From: Hydrogenovibrio kuenenii DSM 12350 | GTDB taxonomy: Bacteria; Pseudomonadota; Gammaproteobacteria; Thiomicrospirales; Thiomicrospiraceae | Length of the DNA: 64,000 bases | Assembly (NCBI RefSeq): GCF_000526715.1 | Contig: NZ_JAGP01000001.1 | Span: 930,001 to 994,000, forward strand | Reading direction: 5' to 3' | In this document: positions 42,082-51,780 of the stretch, one piece after another | Layout: each line of letters starts with the position of its first letter | How positions within the stretch are numbered: position 1 is the first letter of the stretch | The notes under the pieces: model-generated | Databases searched by the model: none | What the model saw: the letters and a program-made list of their open reading frames with translations, nothing else | Told to the model about the DNA's origin: nothing | Program-made: the position numbers and the translations under genes

Positions 42082-42945
42082 ATGATTCAAATGGATTTAG
42101 AGCAAAGACAGTCACATCGTTTTTCTCGTCCCTTTTTAGTAACAGATCATGAAGACACTGACTTTGAACAACCGTTTGAAGGCTTTGATGTCAACCTGAC
42201 GGGCGTCGGTTTTTTGGTGGACTCAAGTGATTGGTTTTTACCTGAGCAGGAAATCAGTTTAAGAGTTAAAAATACCCAAACAGATGAAGTTTATTGCCTA
42301 GAAGGGGTTGAAGTTGTTCACCTGCATCCCTTCGAAGAAGGAACGGAAGAAGAAAAGGGCAAGTTTATCTGCGGTTGTCACATTTCTAAAGTAACAAGTG
42401 GTCAGTTATTGGCGCACCATCGTTTGGTGATGACCGATGCGCAAACCGCAATTGTATCTATGCAAACCTCAAAGTTATCTGAGTTCAACTTTGTTGAAGA
42501 TGGTTCTGAACTGTCCAAAGATGAAGCTGACTTCCAAGAGGCCAGCCTGGCATTAAATCTAGCAGTCTCTCAATCCGAACGTAATCAGCATGAAATTGAA
42601 CGCTTTATTGTTGATGTAGAGTCTATTATGCGTGTTGATGCCAGAGCAGACGTTAAACTTGCCGATTTACAAAAAGAGTTTGATGCTTTTAAAAGTCACC
42701 TCGGACAAATGAATGAAAGCACCATCGCTTTTGCCACACTGGCAAAATTGTTAGCACATACGCCAAATAAAGAACAACATCGTTTAGCATGGAAAACTTT
42801 AATTTCAGATTTTGAAACCCGTTTTCTGACAGAGGGGCAGCAAATTGCCTATGACTTTATGCACCAAGGTTTGAGTGCGGAGGAAGCAATTAAACTGGCG
42901 GATGAATATATGCTGTCAGAGAATTCCTCAAAAGAGAATCACTAA
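42082..42945 (+). CDS. PilZ domain protein
   Basis: A 287-residue protein whose N-terminal 110 residues fit a PilZ c-di-GMP receptor: the RxxxR motif appears as RQSHR at about residues 9-13, and the D/NxSxxG-type motif as DVNLTGVGF (Thr for Ser). The C-terminal half (about 135-285) is helical and has no recognised domain. AGGG lies upstream of the ATG. The HD-GYP protein at 49.3 kb is the only other obvious c-di-GMP protein in the window. Binding is likely but the Thr substitution leaves it unproven. Confidence 0.75.
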   Translation: MIQMDLEQRQSHRFSRPFLVTDHEDTDFEQPFEGFDVNLTGVGFLVDSSDWFLPEQEISLRVKNTQTDEVYCLEGVEVVHLHPFEEGTEEEKGKFICGCHISKVTSGQLLAHHRLVMTDAQTAIVSMQTSKLSEFNFVEDGSELSKDEADFQEASLALNLAVSQSERNQHEIERFIVDVESIMRVDARADVKLADLQKEFDAFKSHLGQMNESTIAFATLAKLLAHTPNKEQHRLAWKTLISDFETRFLTEGQQIAYDFMHQGLSAEEAIKLADEYMLSENSSKENH

Positions 42946-42969
42946 CTTTTACCAAGCCAATCGGATTGA

Positions 42970-43815
42970 TTACTCTGCAACCAATTGTTTAATTCTATAA
43001 ACGCCTTCATTGCCTGCCAGTGTTTTCGCTAAGAACGGCAAGGCCTTTTCCATAGCAGCATAAAGCGTCCAAGGTGGGTTAATGACCAGCATACCACTGG
43101 ATGTCATGCCTCGCGCACCATTGTCAGGCATTAAGCCTAATTCAAACAATTGAATATTGCTAATACCGCTTTTGATAAAGGCTTTTTCAAGTTGAGTGAT
43201 GCGTTGGCGTTCCACCACCGGATACCAGAGTGCATAAGTGCCGGTTGCGAACTTCTTGTGTGCTTTGACAATACTCTCAACCACCAGCTTGTAATCATCT
43301 TTGACCTCATAAGGCGGATCCATCAGGATAAAACCACGTTTTTCTTTTGGTGGTAGTTGACTCAAACAGGCTTGGAAGCCGTTTGAGTTCGAAATATGAA
43401 GGCGACGATTTTGTTTGAAGTTATGGCAAAGTGTTTTGTATTCGCGTGGATGCAGTTCAAACAAAGATAACCTGTCATGATCCCGCAGTAAGTGCTCAGC
43501 AAACCAAGGCGAACCAGGGTAGTGTGTTAAATCTTCACCTGGATTGAAGTCAGATACTACATCTAAATAAATCTGAACTGAATCAGGTAGCTCGGCCTTA
43601 TTAAGAGACCAGAGTTTACCGATCCCATTCTCATATTCGCGGTTTTTTTGTGCTTCACTATTGTCGAGTTGAAACGCGCCTGCACCGGAGTGAGTGTCTA
43701 AATAAAAAATAGGTTTGTCTTTTTGAGTCATGTAACCCAAGGTATGAACACAAATCATGTGTTTCAGTACATCGGCAAAATTGCCGGCGTGAAAAGAGTG
43801 GAGATAACTCAGCAT
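42970..43815 (-). CDS. rlmJ: 23S rRNA m6A2030 methyltransferase
   Basis: RlmJ (YhiR) methylates A2030 of 23S rRNA. The 281 residues show the diagnostic start MLSYLHSFHAGNFADVLKH, then FYLDTHSGAGAFQL (SAM site) and the catalytic FILMDPPYE motif near residue 165. It follows the YlqF-like GTPase by 20 bases on the same strand, a ribosome-maturation pairing. Confidence 0.95.
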   Translation of the reverse strand: MLSYLHSFHAGNFADVLKHMICVHTLGYMTQKDKPIFYLDTHSGAGAFQLDNSEAQKNREYENGIGKLWSLNKAELPDSVQIYLDVVSDFNPGEDLTHYPGSPWFAEHLLRDHDRLSLFELHPREYKTLCHNFKQNRRLHISNSNGFQACLSQLPPKEKRGFILMDPPYEVKDDYKLVVESIVKAHKKFATGTYALWYPVVERQRITQLEKAFIKSGISNIQLFELGLMPDNGARGMTSSGMLVINPPWTLYAAMEKALPFLAKTLAGNEGVYRIKQLVAE

Positions 43816-43835
43816 AGGATAAGCTCTTAATTGTT

Positions 43836-44792
43836 TTAGCGATTACGATTACGCTTGTTCTTTTTTTGTCTTTTGGCTTCTTCGCGAGCCAGTTTTTTGG
43901 CTTCTTTTTCAGCGCGCAGAATTTCGACTTCTTTAAGCTCTGCTTCCATCATGCTAGGCATTTCAAAAGTAAGATTTCCTAGGCTTCCATCACGGATTTC
44001 AGTAATCAAAATACGAGAAACCTTGTCCATATCAACACGACCGCCGCCCACTAAACAGCCTCGTAGGCGACCAATGCCCTCCAATAGTTCAACATCCGCA
44101 TAAGGGTTGTCCAATGATGGCAGTTCTTTGAGTTGATAGCGTTCCATCAACCTTTCAGGGTAGTGCTTGAGCAAGTATTCGGCGGCATAGCTAGCAACAT
44201 CAGGCAGTTCAAAAGCTGTTTCTTTGATACCGCCAGTAATGGCAAGCCGGTAACCGGAATGTATATTTTCAATGTTTGCCCAAAGCATACCGGGGGTATC
44301 GAACAGTGTGATATTGTCTTCAAGCTTAATACGTTGCAGCATTTTGGTGACAGCAGGTTCATTGCCTGTTTTGGCAATAGGGCGATTGGCAAGGGAGTTA
44401 ATCAATGTTGATTTCCCAACATTCGGAATCCCTAAGATCAATGCATGAATTACCTTAATAGAGTTTTCTTCTCGTGGGAACATTCTATGAATAAGGTCGA
44501 AAATCTGCGTTTTTCGATCACCCTGTTGAGAGTTTAATGCCAATGTTTTGATGTTTTTGTGTTGTTCAAAATAGTCTTGCCAGAGCTGCGTTTTTTCTTC
44601 ATCTGCCAAATCTGACTTGTTAAAAATTTTGATCGTAGGTTTATCACCGCGTAGTTCGGCAATCATTGGGTTTTCGCTGCTGTAGGGAATGCGTGCATCC
44701 AGGACTTCTATAATTAAATCCACTTGGGGCAGGATTTCGCGCACTTCTTTTTGCGCTTTGTGCATGTGACCTGGATACCATTGGATTTGCAT
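43836..44792 (-). CDS. YlqF/RbgA-type ribosome biogenesis GTPase
   Basis: Circularly permuted GTPase, 318 residues. The G4 motif (IFNKSDL, near 57) comes first, then G1 GIPNVGKSTLINSL (near 128) and G3 DTPGML. The N-terminus QIQWYPGHMHKAQKEVRE is the YlqF signature, and the C-terminal tail (from about 285) is Lys/Arg/Glu-rich, as expected for rRNA contact. RbgA acts in late 50S assembly in Bacillus; the gammaproteobacterial role is less clear. rlmJ follows at once. Confidence 0.92.
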   Translation of the reverse strand: MQIQWYPGHMHKAQKEVREILPQVDLIIEVLDARIPYSSENPMIAELRGDKPTIKIFNKSDLADEEKTQLWQDYFEQHKNIKTLALNSQQGDRKTQIFDLIHRMFPREENSIKVIHALILGIPNVGKSTLINSLANRPIAKTGNEPAVTKMLQRIKLEDNITLFDTPGMLWANIENIHSGYRLAITGGIKETAFELPDVASYAAEYLLKHYPERLMERYQLKELPSLDNPYADVELLEGIGRLRGCLVGGGRVDMDKVSRILITEIRDGSLGNLTFEMPSMMEAELKEVEILRAEKEAKKLAREEAKRQKKNKRNRNR

Positions 44793-44862
44793 GTTGTTGT
44801 CCTGAAATGTAGTTTAGTGTCTAGTAATTTTAAGCCGCATTATACCAGTCTTTAACAGGTGT

Positions 44863-45102
44863 TTAGCGCGAGAAAAACCCTTTAACAAAACGGACAAATA
44901 ATACCAAGGCTGAAATCATCCAAAGATAGACAAACCATTTAAAGACAGCGTAGAAAGATTGAAGTTGTCCTGCCATGGGTTTCAAACTCTCTGCTGTGAG
45001 CACACCGTTTTCGGCATGTCCCAACATCATGATTGCCACCATCAGCATTACCGCACCGATTGCGGCACCACCATAAAGAAAAAGCTTTGTCCAGATATCC
45101 AT
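44863..45102 (-). CDS. small two-helix membrane protein
   Basis: A 79-residue protein I do not recognise. Two hydrophobic helices (about residues 8-28 and 50-72) are joined by a loop with AENGVLTAESLKP; it ends in a short basic tail. It lies 70 bases upstream of the YlqF-like gene on the same strand and may be co-transcribed. Confidence 0.6.
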   Translation of the reverse strand: MDIWTKLFLYGGAAIGAVMLMVAIMMLGHAENGVLTAESLKPMAGQLQSFYAVFKWFVYLWMISALVLFVRFVKGFFSR

Positions 45103-45339
45103 TTATCTACCCTTGTGGATTAAATTCATTGTTTCAAAAGTGTAAGTGAGAAAGCATTAAAAACCAAGCCCGTTTACCAAAATCTAATAGATGTTTAACT
45201 ATCAGAGAAATAGATAATTCAAATATTGGAACATTAAATGCTGTGGTAATTTAGTAGCAGATTCGGTTGGTTTTTTCGGGGGAAGCCTGATATTGAATCT
45301 CTTTTTGTCGATTTTGTTCGTCAATTCAAGGAGATAACT

Positions 45340-45672
45340 ATGCCATACGCAAGAAAACCTGACACCAGGTTAAAACCTGTTTATAAGCGCAACACTGCAC
45401 CAACAAAGCGTGAAGTTGCACACAATGACAGCAAGTCTAATAAAGTTGTGGCTTTTAAGCCTAGAGAAGTGAATATGATGCCCGGTGACTGGGCAGAGGT
45501 AGGTAACCCTACTCATTATGAGCTTGCAACCACCATTCAAACTTGTAAGCGCCTATGGCACTTGAACAAACAAGCGTTAAACTATCCCGAGTGTAATCGC
45601 GAGGCAACGGAGTACAACATTCTTGTGCTCGAAAAACTCTATATCAACTTGATGGATTATCTGGTTGAGTAA
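45340..45672 (+). CDS. hypothetical soluble protein
   Basis: A 110-residue protein I do not recognise. The first 45 residues are very basic (MPYARKPDTRLKPVYKR...) and look disordered; the remainder is helical with WHLNKQALNYPECNREATEYN. A strong Shine-Dalgarno (AAGGAG) precedes the ATG, which supports it as a real gene. A dispersed repeat lies 44 bases after the stop. The basic start might bind nucleic acid, which is only a guess. Confidence 0.65.
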   Translation: MPYARKPDTRLKPVYKRNTAPTKREVAHNDSKSNKVVAFKPREVNMMPGDWAEVGNPTHYELATTIQTCKRLWHLNKQALNYPECNREATEYNILVLEKLYINLMDYLVE

Positions 45673-45716
45673 TATAGATAACTCAAAAACAGATATGAGA
45701 TAGCAACGCGAGCCTG

Positions 45717-45735
45717 ACCCAGCCTGGTAGATTTT
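45717..45735 (+). repeat. dispersed repeat, between 45.7 and 45.8 kb genes
   Basis: ACCCAGCCTGGTAGATTTT, identical to the copy at the dcd stop. It lies 44 bases after the preceding stop and 83 bases before the UspA-like gene. Confidence 0.85.
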
Positions 45736-45818
45736 AATAAAAAAGTCGTACAATTTATTGTGCTGGGTTCAGTTTATCTATTAAGATGATGGTAAGTGCT
45801 TTTTAGTAGGAGAAAGCT

Positions 45819-46580
45819 ATGCGCGTGGTTTCCTTGGTTAACGGGTCTTTATTGTCGGAAGCTGCCAGCTTTTATGCTATTGCCTACGCCAAATCAGTTA
45901 AGCTGCCATTGAGCTTTTTGTTTATAGACAATGGTAAAGAATCGCTTGAACGGTTGGAATCATCTATTGCCACCCTTCAAGAAATTGCAGAAGCCCATGA
46001 TGTCGAAACAGAAGCGGTTATCTTAGAAGGCGGCGTGCTTTCTCAGTTGCAACATTACGCCAAACTTTATTCTATTGATACCTTATTTTGCGCGACTCGA
46101 AAACTCTCCAATTCACATTCGTTCAGTGACACCATTGTTAAGGCTGGTTTGGAAACTGATATTGCTGTCGTAAAAGTCAAAAACGTATCTCAAGTCCGGT
46201 CTTATCGTCGTTCATTATTGGTTTCAGGTGTGCATATCAACCCTCATGCGTATTTGTTATGGCTGGGGCTGCTCATCGGTAACGAAGCCAGTGGAAAGCT
46301 TTATCTGCAAAACAGTCATTCAGCAAAGCATGCTTCAACAAAATCTGGTTTTAAATATGAATCAGCGCCCTTTATGCAAATCGCCAATATGTTGAATCAA
46401 GATGTTGATGTTGTACAAGTTTTACAGCCGATGAGTACGGAGCGCATTAATAATTATTTAGTGGAAAATGATTTCGACTTGGCTGTTTACAACGCGTCGG
46501 ACTATTCAAAAAAACTGTTGGATGAGGTCACGGATGAATCCAGTACCAATAGTATTTTGTTTTATCCTTGGATGATATAA
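45819..46580 (+). CDS. degenerate tandem UspA-like protein
   Basis: A 253-residue protein with two alpha/beta halves resembling universal stress proteins (opening MRVVSLVNGSLLSEAASFYAIAYAK; second half from about residue 128). The GxxGxxxxxxxxxG(S/T) ATP loop of ATP-binding UspA is not visible in either half, so it is probably a non-nucleotide variant. AGGAG precedes the ATG. The stop is 20 bases before the preferred start of the P-type ATPase, and the reading frames even overlap if the earlier ATPase ATG is used. A regulatory role for the pump is inferred. Confidence 0.65.
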   Translation: MRVVSLVNGSLLSEAASFYAIAYAKSVKLPLSFLFIDNGKESLERLESSIATLQEIAEAHDVETEAVILEGGVLSQLQHYAKLYSIDTLFCATRKLSNSHSFSDTIVKAGLETDIAVVKVKNVSQVRSYRRSLLVSGVHINPHAYLLWLGLLIGNEASGKLYLQNSHSAKHASTKSGFKYESAPFMQIANMLNQDVDVVQVLQPMSTERINNYLVENDFDLAVYNASDYSKKLLDEVTDESSTNSILFYPWMI

Positions 46581-46600
46581 AGCTGAGGAGCTTAGACGCA

Positions 46601-49300
46601 ATGCTATTTCAACAAACAAAAGAACAAATCCTCAAAACGTTACAAACCAGCGAATCAGGGTTAGATAAAACCGAAGTATCAAGACGCCTCCAGTCTTTTG
46701 GTTTGAATCAGATCAGTCAAAAAAAGAAAAAAGACTATCGAATCGAGTATTTGAAAGAATACATTTCTTTTTTTCCAATCTTGCTTGAAATAGCTGGTGT
46801 ATTGGCACTGGTAGCAGACCATTTTCAGCCTGGTGAAGGCAATAGCATTCTAGCCTATGCGATTTTTACAGCCGTTTTTCTAAATGCCACTTTTACTTTC
46901 TGGCAAAAATTTAAGGCAGATAAGGCAATGGAAGCCTTACTCAAATTAATTAAATCTGAAGCCAATGTTCTGCGCGATGGTGAATGGCAAGTCATTGATG
47001 CGGTAGAAGTGGTACCCGGTGATATTTTGCGTTTAGAAGAAGGGGAGAAGGTTGCTGCCGATGCCATTTTACTTGATGCAAATGACCTTTATTTAAACCT
47101 GTCTGTATTAAATGGTGAATCCACTCCTTCTGAACGCACAATAGAAGCGGGTGATGCCAAACGCGAACTTGAAGCTAAAAACATGGTGTTTGCCGGTTCA
47201 TCTGTCAGTAATGGGAATGGTTTGGCGGTGGTTACTGCCACTGGTGATGCAACTGAGTTCGGTAAAATTGCTCGTATGACGGCAGAAGTTGCTATTACCG
47301 TCACGCCTATCGAAAAAGAAATCAAACACATGACCACTATTTTGACTCTATTGGCTTTGGCTGCGGGTGTCGTGTTCTTTGTTTTGGGTTGGTTTTCGGA
47401 TAGAGGGCTATTGATTTCCGCCATTTTCGCCTTATCTTTGATTGTTGCGAACGTACCGGAAGGGTTGTTGCCGACGATTACGCTATCACTATCACTCGCA
47501 TCGCAGCGCATGGCAAAACGTCATGCATTGATCAAAAACCTCAACTCAGTAGAAACACTGGGTTCTGCAACGGTTATTTGTACCGACAAAACCGGTACGC
47601 TGACACAAAATGAGATGACAGTAAAAACCATCTATTTGGCAGATGGAAGTGAAGTATCCGTATCGGGTAACGGTTATTTCCAGCCGGGTGAAATTACATT
47701 TGAGAATAGAGCTTCAACAGACTGCGAGCAACATCTTCAACAATTGCTTACCGCAGCAGCTATTAATACGCATGCTTCTGTCAATGTTGCACAACACAGT
47801 GCCATTGGAGACCCAACCGAATTGGCATTGGTTGTAGCCGCTACAAAAGTAGTCGAGCTGCCTGAGATAGAAAAAGTTAAGGAATATGCTTTTTCGTCCG
47901 ACCGAAAAATGATGTCCACCTTGGTTGATAACAACGGTGAACAGCAGCTGTTTGTGAAAGGTGCAGTAGAGAATGTTTTGCCCTTGTGTCAGTATGAGCA
48001 AGATGGTGAGGTGATTCCGTTAACGCAAGAAACCATTGATCGTATCCATGCGAAAAACAACCTGTTAGCTGAGCAATCCTATCGTGTATTGGCAATAGCG
48101 ATGAAATCTGGGGATGGCGAAGAAGACCTTATATTCTTAGGCCTAGTCGGTATTATTGACCCACCTCGTATAGGGGTAAAAGAAGCGATAGCCCAATGCT
48201 ACTCCGCCAGAATCCGTATTATGATGATTACTGGTGATAACCCTGTTACCGCCAGTGCCATAGCGGGCCGAATCGGTTTGAAGGTGGATGAAGTCATTAC
48301 GGGGCCTGAGCTAGAGCATTTGTCGAATAAAGCGTTGCAACAAAAACTGTTGGATAAACACTTGTTGTTTGCGCGTATGGCGTCAGCGCAAAAGCTGCGT
48401 ATTGCCGAGCTACTTCAAGCAAATGGTGAAGTGGTTGCCATGACTGGAGATGGGGTTAATGATTCTCCTGCGCTCAAACAAGCCGACATCGGTATTGCAA
48501 TGGGCTCAGGAACGGATGTAGCGAAAGAGGCTGGCGATATGATTCTGCTAGATGATAATTTCAAATCCATCGTTTCCGCAGTGGAAGAAGGGCGCACAGT
48601 CTATTTCAATATCAAAAAGCTCACCACTTATATTCTCAGCTCCAACGTGCCGGAAATCGTGCCTTACGTATTGCAGTTTTTCCTCAAGATTCCAATGCCA
48701 TTATCGGTGATTCAAATTCTATTAATCGACTTGGGTACGGATCAGTTACCAGGTTTGGGGCTAGGGGCGGAAAAGCCGGAAAAACACATTATGCAGCGTC
48801 CGCCAATTGGGCGTAACGAGAAAATTCTGGATTGGGAAGTCTTTAAACGCGGTTATTTCATGTCAGGGGTGTTTGAAGGTTCGGCAGCCATGTTCGCATT
48901 CCTTGGGTTTCTATTTCTCAACGGCTGGACTTATGGCGATTTGAGTATCGATAACGAATTTCATCGTCAGGCGATGACCATGACGCTGTTAGGGGCAATT
49001 ACCTGTCAGATGGCGAACGTGTTCACGCTACGCTCTTGGGAAGACTCTATGTGGAATCTGACACGTACCAATAAGATGATTTGGTTCGGGGTGGCAATGG
49101 AGGCTGTGTTTATCGCATTGATACTTTATGTGCCGGCTGTGCAAACTGTGTTCAATACTGCGACCGTTCCATTGGAAGACTTATGGTTATTGATTCCTTT
49201 CCCAATCTTGTTATTGCTCAATCACGAATGGTATAAAGCACGTCAAAAAGCTAAGTGGCAACGACGTTATCAAGATTGGAATGATACCTCTCTCGCCTAG
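46601..49300 (+). CDS. P-type cation ATPase resembling Na,K-ATPase alpha (type IIC-like)
   Basis: An 899-residue P2-type pump with cation-ATPase N domain, A domain (LNGESTPSE), phosphorylation site CTDKTGTLTQNE (Asp329), and hinge MTGDGVNDSPALKQADIG. Membrane motifs are closest to Na,K-ATPase: M4 VANVPEGLLPT, M5 SSNVPEIVP, M6 LIDLGTDQLPG, so Glu327, Glu779, Asp804 and Asp808 equivalents are all present. In M8 the pair is CQMAN, keeping the Gln but with Asn where Na,K-ATPase has Asp926. No beta subunit is encoded nearby. The start at 46601 has GAGGAG upstream; ATG 46568 lacks an SD and overlaps the Usp gene. The transported ions are not proven. Confidence 0.9.
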   Translation: MLFQQTKEQILKTLQTSESGLDKTEVSRRLQSFGLNQISQKKKKDYRIEYLKEYISFFPILLEIAGVLALVADHFQPGEGNSILAYAIFTAVFLNATFTFWQKFKADKAMEALLKLIKSEANVLRDGEWQVIDAVEVVPGDILRLEEGEKVAADAILLDANDLYLNLSVLNGESTPSERTIEAGDAKRELEAKNMVFAGSSVSNGNGLAVVTATGDATEFGKIARMTAEVAITVTPIEKEIKHMTTILTLLALAAGVVFFVLGWFSDRGLLISAIFALSLIVANVPEGLLPTITLSLSLASQRMAKRHALIKNLNSVETLGSATVICTDKTGTLTQNEMTVKTIYLADGSEVSVSGNGYFQPGEITFENRASTDCEQHLQQLLTAAAINTHASVNVAQHSAIGDPTELALVVAATKVVELPEIEKVKEYAFSSDRKMMSTLVDNNGEQQLFVKGAVENVLPLCQYEQDGEVIPLTQETIDRIHAKNNLLAEQSYRVLAIAMKSGDGEEDLIFLGLVGIIDPPRIGVKEAIAQCYSARIRIMMITGDNPVTASAIAGRIGLKVDEVITGPELEHLSNKALQQKLLDKHLLFARMASAQKLRIAELLQANGEVVAMTGDGVNDSPALKQADIGIAMGSGTDVAKEAGDMILLDDNFKSIVSAVEEGRTVYFNIKKLTTYILSSNVPEIVPYVLQFFLKIPMPLSVIQILLIDLGTDQLPGLGLGAEKPEKHIMQRPPIGRNEKILDWEVFKRGYFMSGVFEGSAAMFAFLGFLFLNGWTYGDLSIDNEFHRQAMTMTLLGAITCQMANVFTLRSWEDSMWNLTRTNKMIWFGVAMEAVFIALILYVPAVQTVFNTATVPLEDLWLLIPFPILLLLNHEWYKARQKAKWQRRYQDWNDTSLA

Positions 49301-49308
49301 TAGATTTT
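49294..49308 (+). repeat. degenerate dispersed repeat at ATPase stop
   Basis: CGCCTAGTAGATTTT matches the last 15 bases of the dispersed motif at 13 positions. The ATPase stop TAG lies within it. Probably a decayed copy, or a 3' half only. Confidence 0.45.
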
Positions 49309-49328
49309 AAGTGGGGATACTATAAGAT

Positions 49329-51557
49329 TCAGTCCGATATGGTGAACTCATTGTTGGCGAATAATTCTAAACAAGCCTCTACGACGTCAGCATCGTAAAA
49401 TCTACCTTTCCCTTGTTGGATTTCTTCTAGTGCAAGTTCAATTCCTAGTGCCGCGCGATAGGGGCGGTGAGAAGATATGGCATCAACGACATCTGCGACT
49501 GCAATGATTTTCGATTCGAGTAGTATTTGATCTCCTTTTAGCCCTTGTGGATAACCTGAACCGTCGATCCTTTCATGATGTTGTAGGATGATCTCCGCAA
49601 TAGGCCAAGGGAAATCGATATCTTTTACAATATCATGGCCAGCTTGTGCATGGTTTTGCACAAGTTGGTATTCAATTTCGGTGAGTTTTCCTGGCTTTGA
49701 TAGAATTTCTGCCGGAATTTGAATTTTTCCAAGATCATGAATGATTGCAGCAAACTCAATTCCTTGAGTTTGATCTGGCGGCAACCCCATTTTCTGGGCG
49801 ATTGCCACAGACAGTTCACTAACACGTCTTTGATGACCCGCAGTATAAGGATCACGTATCTCTACAGTAGTGGCAATAGCTTGTATTGTTTGTTCCAAAC
49901 TTTTTTTCAATAATAGGGCTTGTTGTTCACGTTCTTCTCTAGCTCTCAAGGTAATGATGCCATAAGCTAAATCACCGGTTAATTCTTCCAATAATGTCAC
50001 TTCATCTTTATCAAAAACGTTAGAGGTTGAGGTGTAAATGCTTAAAGCCCCTAAAATGTTATCTTCATTACACAGTGGTAGTGCTATATTTGATACGTAA
50101 CCACGTGCTAAAGCTGCTTCTCGCCAAGGTTCGTATTTTGATTCAGTAGCGATGTTTCGACGAATGGAGGTTTTACCATCACGAATCGCTTGTGAAATAG
50201 GGAGCTGGCCTTGTTCGTTATCTTCCCAACTAGGGTGGCCTTCCCAAAAATAACTATTTTTTTCTCCGGACCAGGCCTTCGGTGTGAGAGACTTTTCTGC
50301 ATTGTCTTCAGCATAACAAACCATCGCCATACTATATCCACCTGTAGCCACGATAATATCGGTTACGGTCTTTAAGAATGTATCTTCATTTTTCGCTTGA
50401 ATCAGGGCTATATTGACTGAAGATAGGGTTTGAAGTGCACGATTAGCCCGTTTCAGTGCATTTTCGGATTGCTTTCGATCCGTAATATCTCTGACGATAC
50501 CAAAGATATAGGGTTGGCCTAATTCAATGTAGGAGGTACTGATTTCCACCGGAAACTCAGTCCCGTCTTTACGGCGATGGACACTTTCAATAGTTATACC
50601 GCCCGATTTTTTAGTCATTTCTTTGATGGAATTTGCAGATGCTTTGTTGTACTCAGCGTCAATATCAAAGGCTTTCATATTGAGCAATTCTTCTCGACTA
50701 TAGCCTAGCGAACTACATTCGGCTTCATTGACGTCTAAAATACGAAGTGTTGAAGGATCAATCACTTCAATGGCATCATTTGAGTGATCCAACAGCATTC
50801 GTAGGATGCCGGTGCGTTCCTCTGCCTCTTTCCGTTCTGTAATGTCTCTCGCAATTGATATGAAATAGGGTTTTTCAAGATTGACCAGTGACAAACTGAC
50901 CTCGACCGGAAAGGTGGAGCCGTCTTTACGTTGATGGTGGGACTCGAAATGGATGTTCCCAGTTTGTTTAACTTGAGCTATGAGTTGCTTGTATTCGCCA
51001 GAGTTTTGTATGGTCATTGGATCAACATCAAAAATGCTCATTGAAAGCAACTCTTCACGAGAATAGCCGAGTTGGACGCAACTGGTTTCATTGACATCCA
51101 AAAATGCCATGTTTGAAGGGTCAAGCACTTCAATGGCATCACCCGAATGGTCGAGTAGCTTACGGAATAGTTTTAAGTGTTCTTGGGTTTGCTTATGATC
51201 GGTAATGTCCTCAAGAATATTTACTATGTATGAGGTCGTTCTTTCTTCATCATGAGTTATGTAGGCGCGTGAACGAAAACATTTGTCATCTATGTGTATT
51301 TCTTGTTCTTTGGGTGTAAGTGTTTTCAGTGACGCAGTGTAAGCGTGAAGTGGTTCATCAAGTTTAGGAAAAACTTCAAAATAACGTTTTCCGATAATTT
51401 CCTTAAACTTTAGTTTCGCGAGTTGTTGGTAAGCCTTATTACATAGAAGAATATGGAAATCATTATCGTAGATGATAATGGGGTCTGTAACGGAATCTAG
51501 TGCAGAAACCCAGTAATGAAGAGGGTTTATGCCCTTGAAATCTATCGGCTTGCTCAT
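49329..51557 (-). CDS. PAS-PAS-PAS-GAF-HD-GYP protein
   Basis: A 742-residue cytoplasmic sensor and probable c-di-GMP phosphodiesterase. Three PAS domains occupy about residues 10-375; the second and third are clearly duplicated (GDAIEVLDPSNMAFLDVNE and NDAIEVIDPSTLRILDVNE). A GAF domain follows (about 385-530). The HD-GYP domain (about 560-740) has AAIIHDLGKIQIP and HHERIDGSGYPQGLKG, so metal-binding HD and GYP are intact. No membrane helix or GGDEF domain is present. The input signal is unknown. It is the likely counterpart to the PilZ protein at 42 kb. Confidence 0.92.
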   Translation of the reverse strand: MSKPIDFKGINPLHYWVSALDSVTDPIIIYDNDFHILLCNKAYQQLAKLKFKEIIGKRYFEVFPKLDEPLHAYTASLKTLTPKEQEIHIDDKCFRSRAYITHDEERTTSYIVNILEDITDHKQTQEHLKLFRKLLDHSGDAIEVLDPSNMAFLDVNETSCVQLGYSREELLSMSIFDVDPMTIQNSGEYKQLIAQVKQTGNIHFESHHQRKDGSTFPVEVSLSLVNLEKPYFISIARDITERKEAEERTGILRMLLDHSNDAIEVIDPSTLRILDVNEAECSSLGYSREELLNMKAFDIDAEYNKASANSIKEMTKKSGGITIESVHRRKDGTEFPVEISTSYIELGQPYIFGIVRDITDRKQSENALKRANRALQTLSSVNIALIQAKNEDTFLKTVTDIIVATGGYSMAMVCYAEDNAEKSLTPKAWSGEKNSYFWEGHPSWEDNEQGQLPISQAIRDGKTSIRRNIATESKYEPWREAALARGYVSNIALPLCNEDNILGALSIYTSTSNVFDKDEVTLLEELTGDLAYGIITLRAREEREQQALLLKKSLEQTIQAIATTVEIRDPYTAGHQRRVSELSVAIAQKMGLPPDQTQGIEFAAIIHDLGKIQIPAEILSKPGKLTEIEYQLVQNHAQAGHDIVKDIDFPWPIAEIILQHHERIDGSGYPQGLKGDQILLESKIIAVADVVDAISSHRPYRAALGIELALEEIQQGKGRFYDADVVEACLELFANNEFTISD

Positions 51558-51780
51558 TGAGAATGCCTCATGAATGTAGGGGGGATTTTATTCATCATAT
51601 ATGCTGAACTCTATTCACCATAGTCCATAGAGTTAATATTATCAAATAATATCTAATTATGTCGTTGAGGTAATAATTGATAAGCCAATGTCTTAGTAGG
51701 CTTTGTTCATGGCTGAATATTTGATAGAGACGAGCTGATAGTGATAGGTGGTGATAATACGTACACTAGAAGAGCAAGCT

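Noticed and set aside
42541-42562. Possible further dispersed-repeat copy (CCAGCCTGGC) in the PilZ gene
   Set aside because: Only about 11 bases match, without the TAGATTTT part; chance is a sufficient explanation.
51636-51652. ATATTAT-CAA-ATAATAT palindrome upstream of the HD-GYP gene
   Set aside because: Pure A/T arms in an AT-rich spacer arise easily by chance, and no promoter or regulator context supports it.
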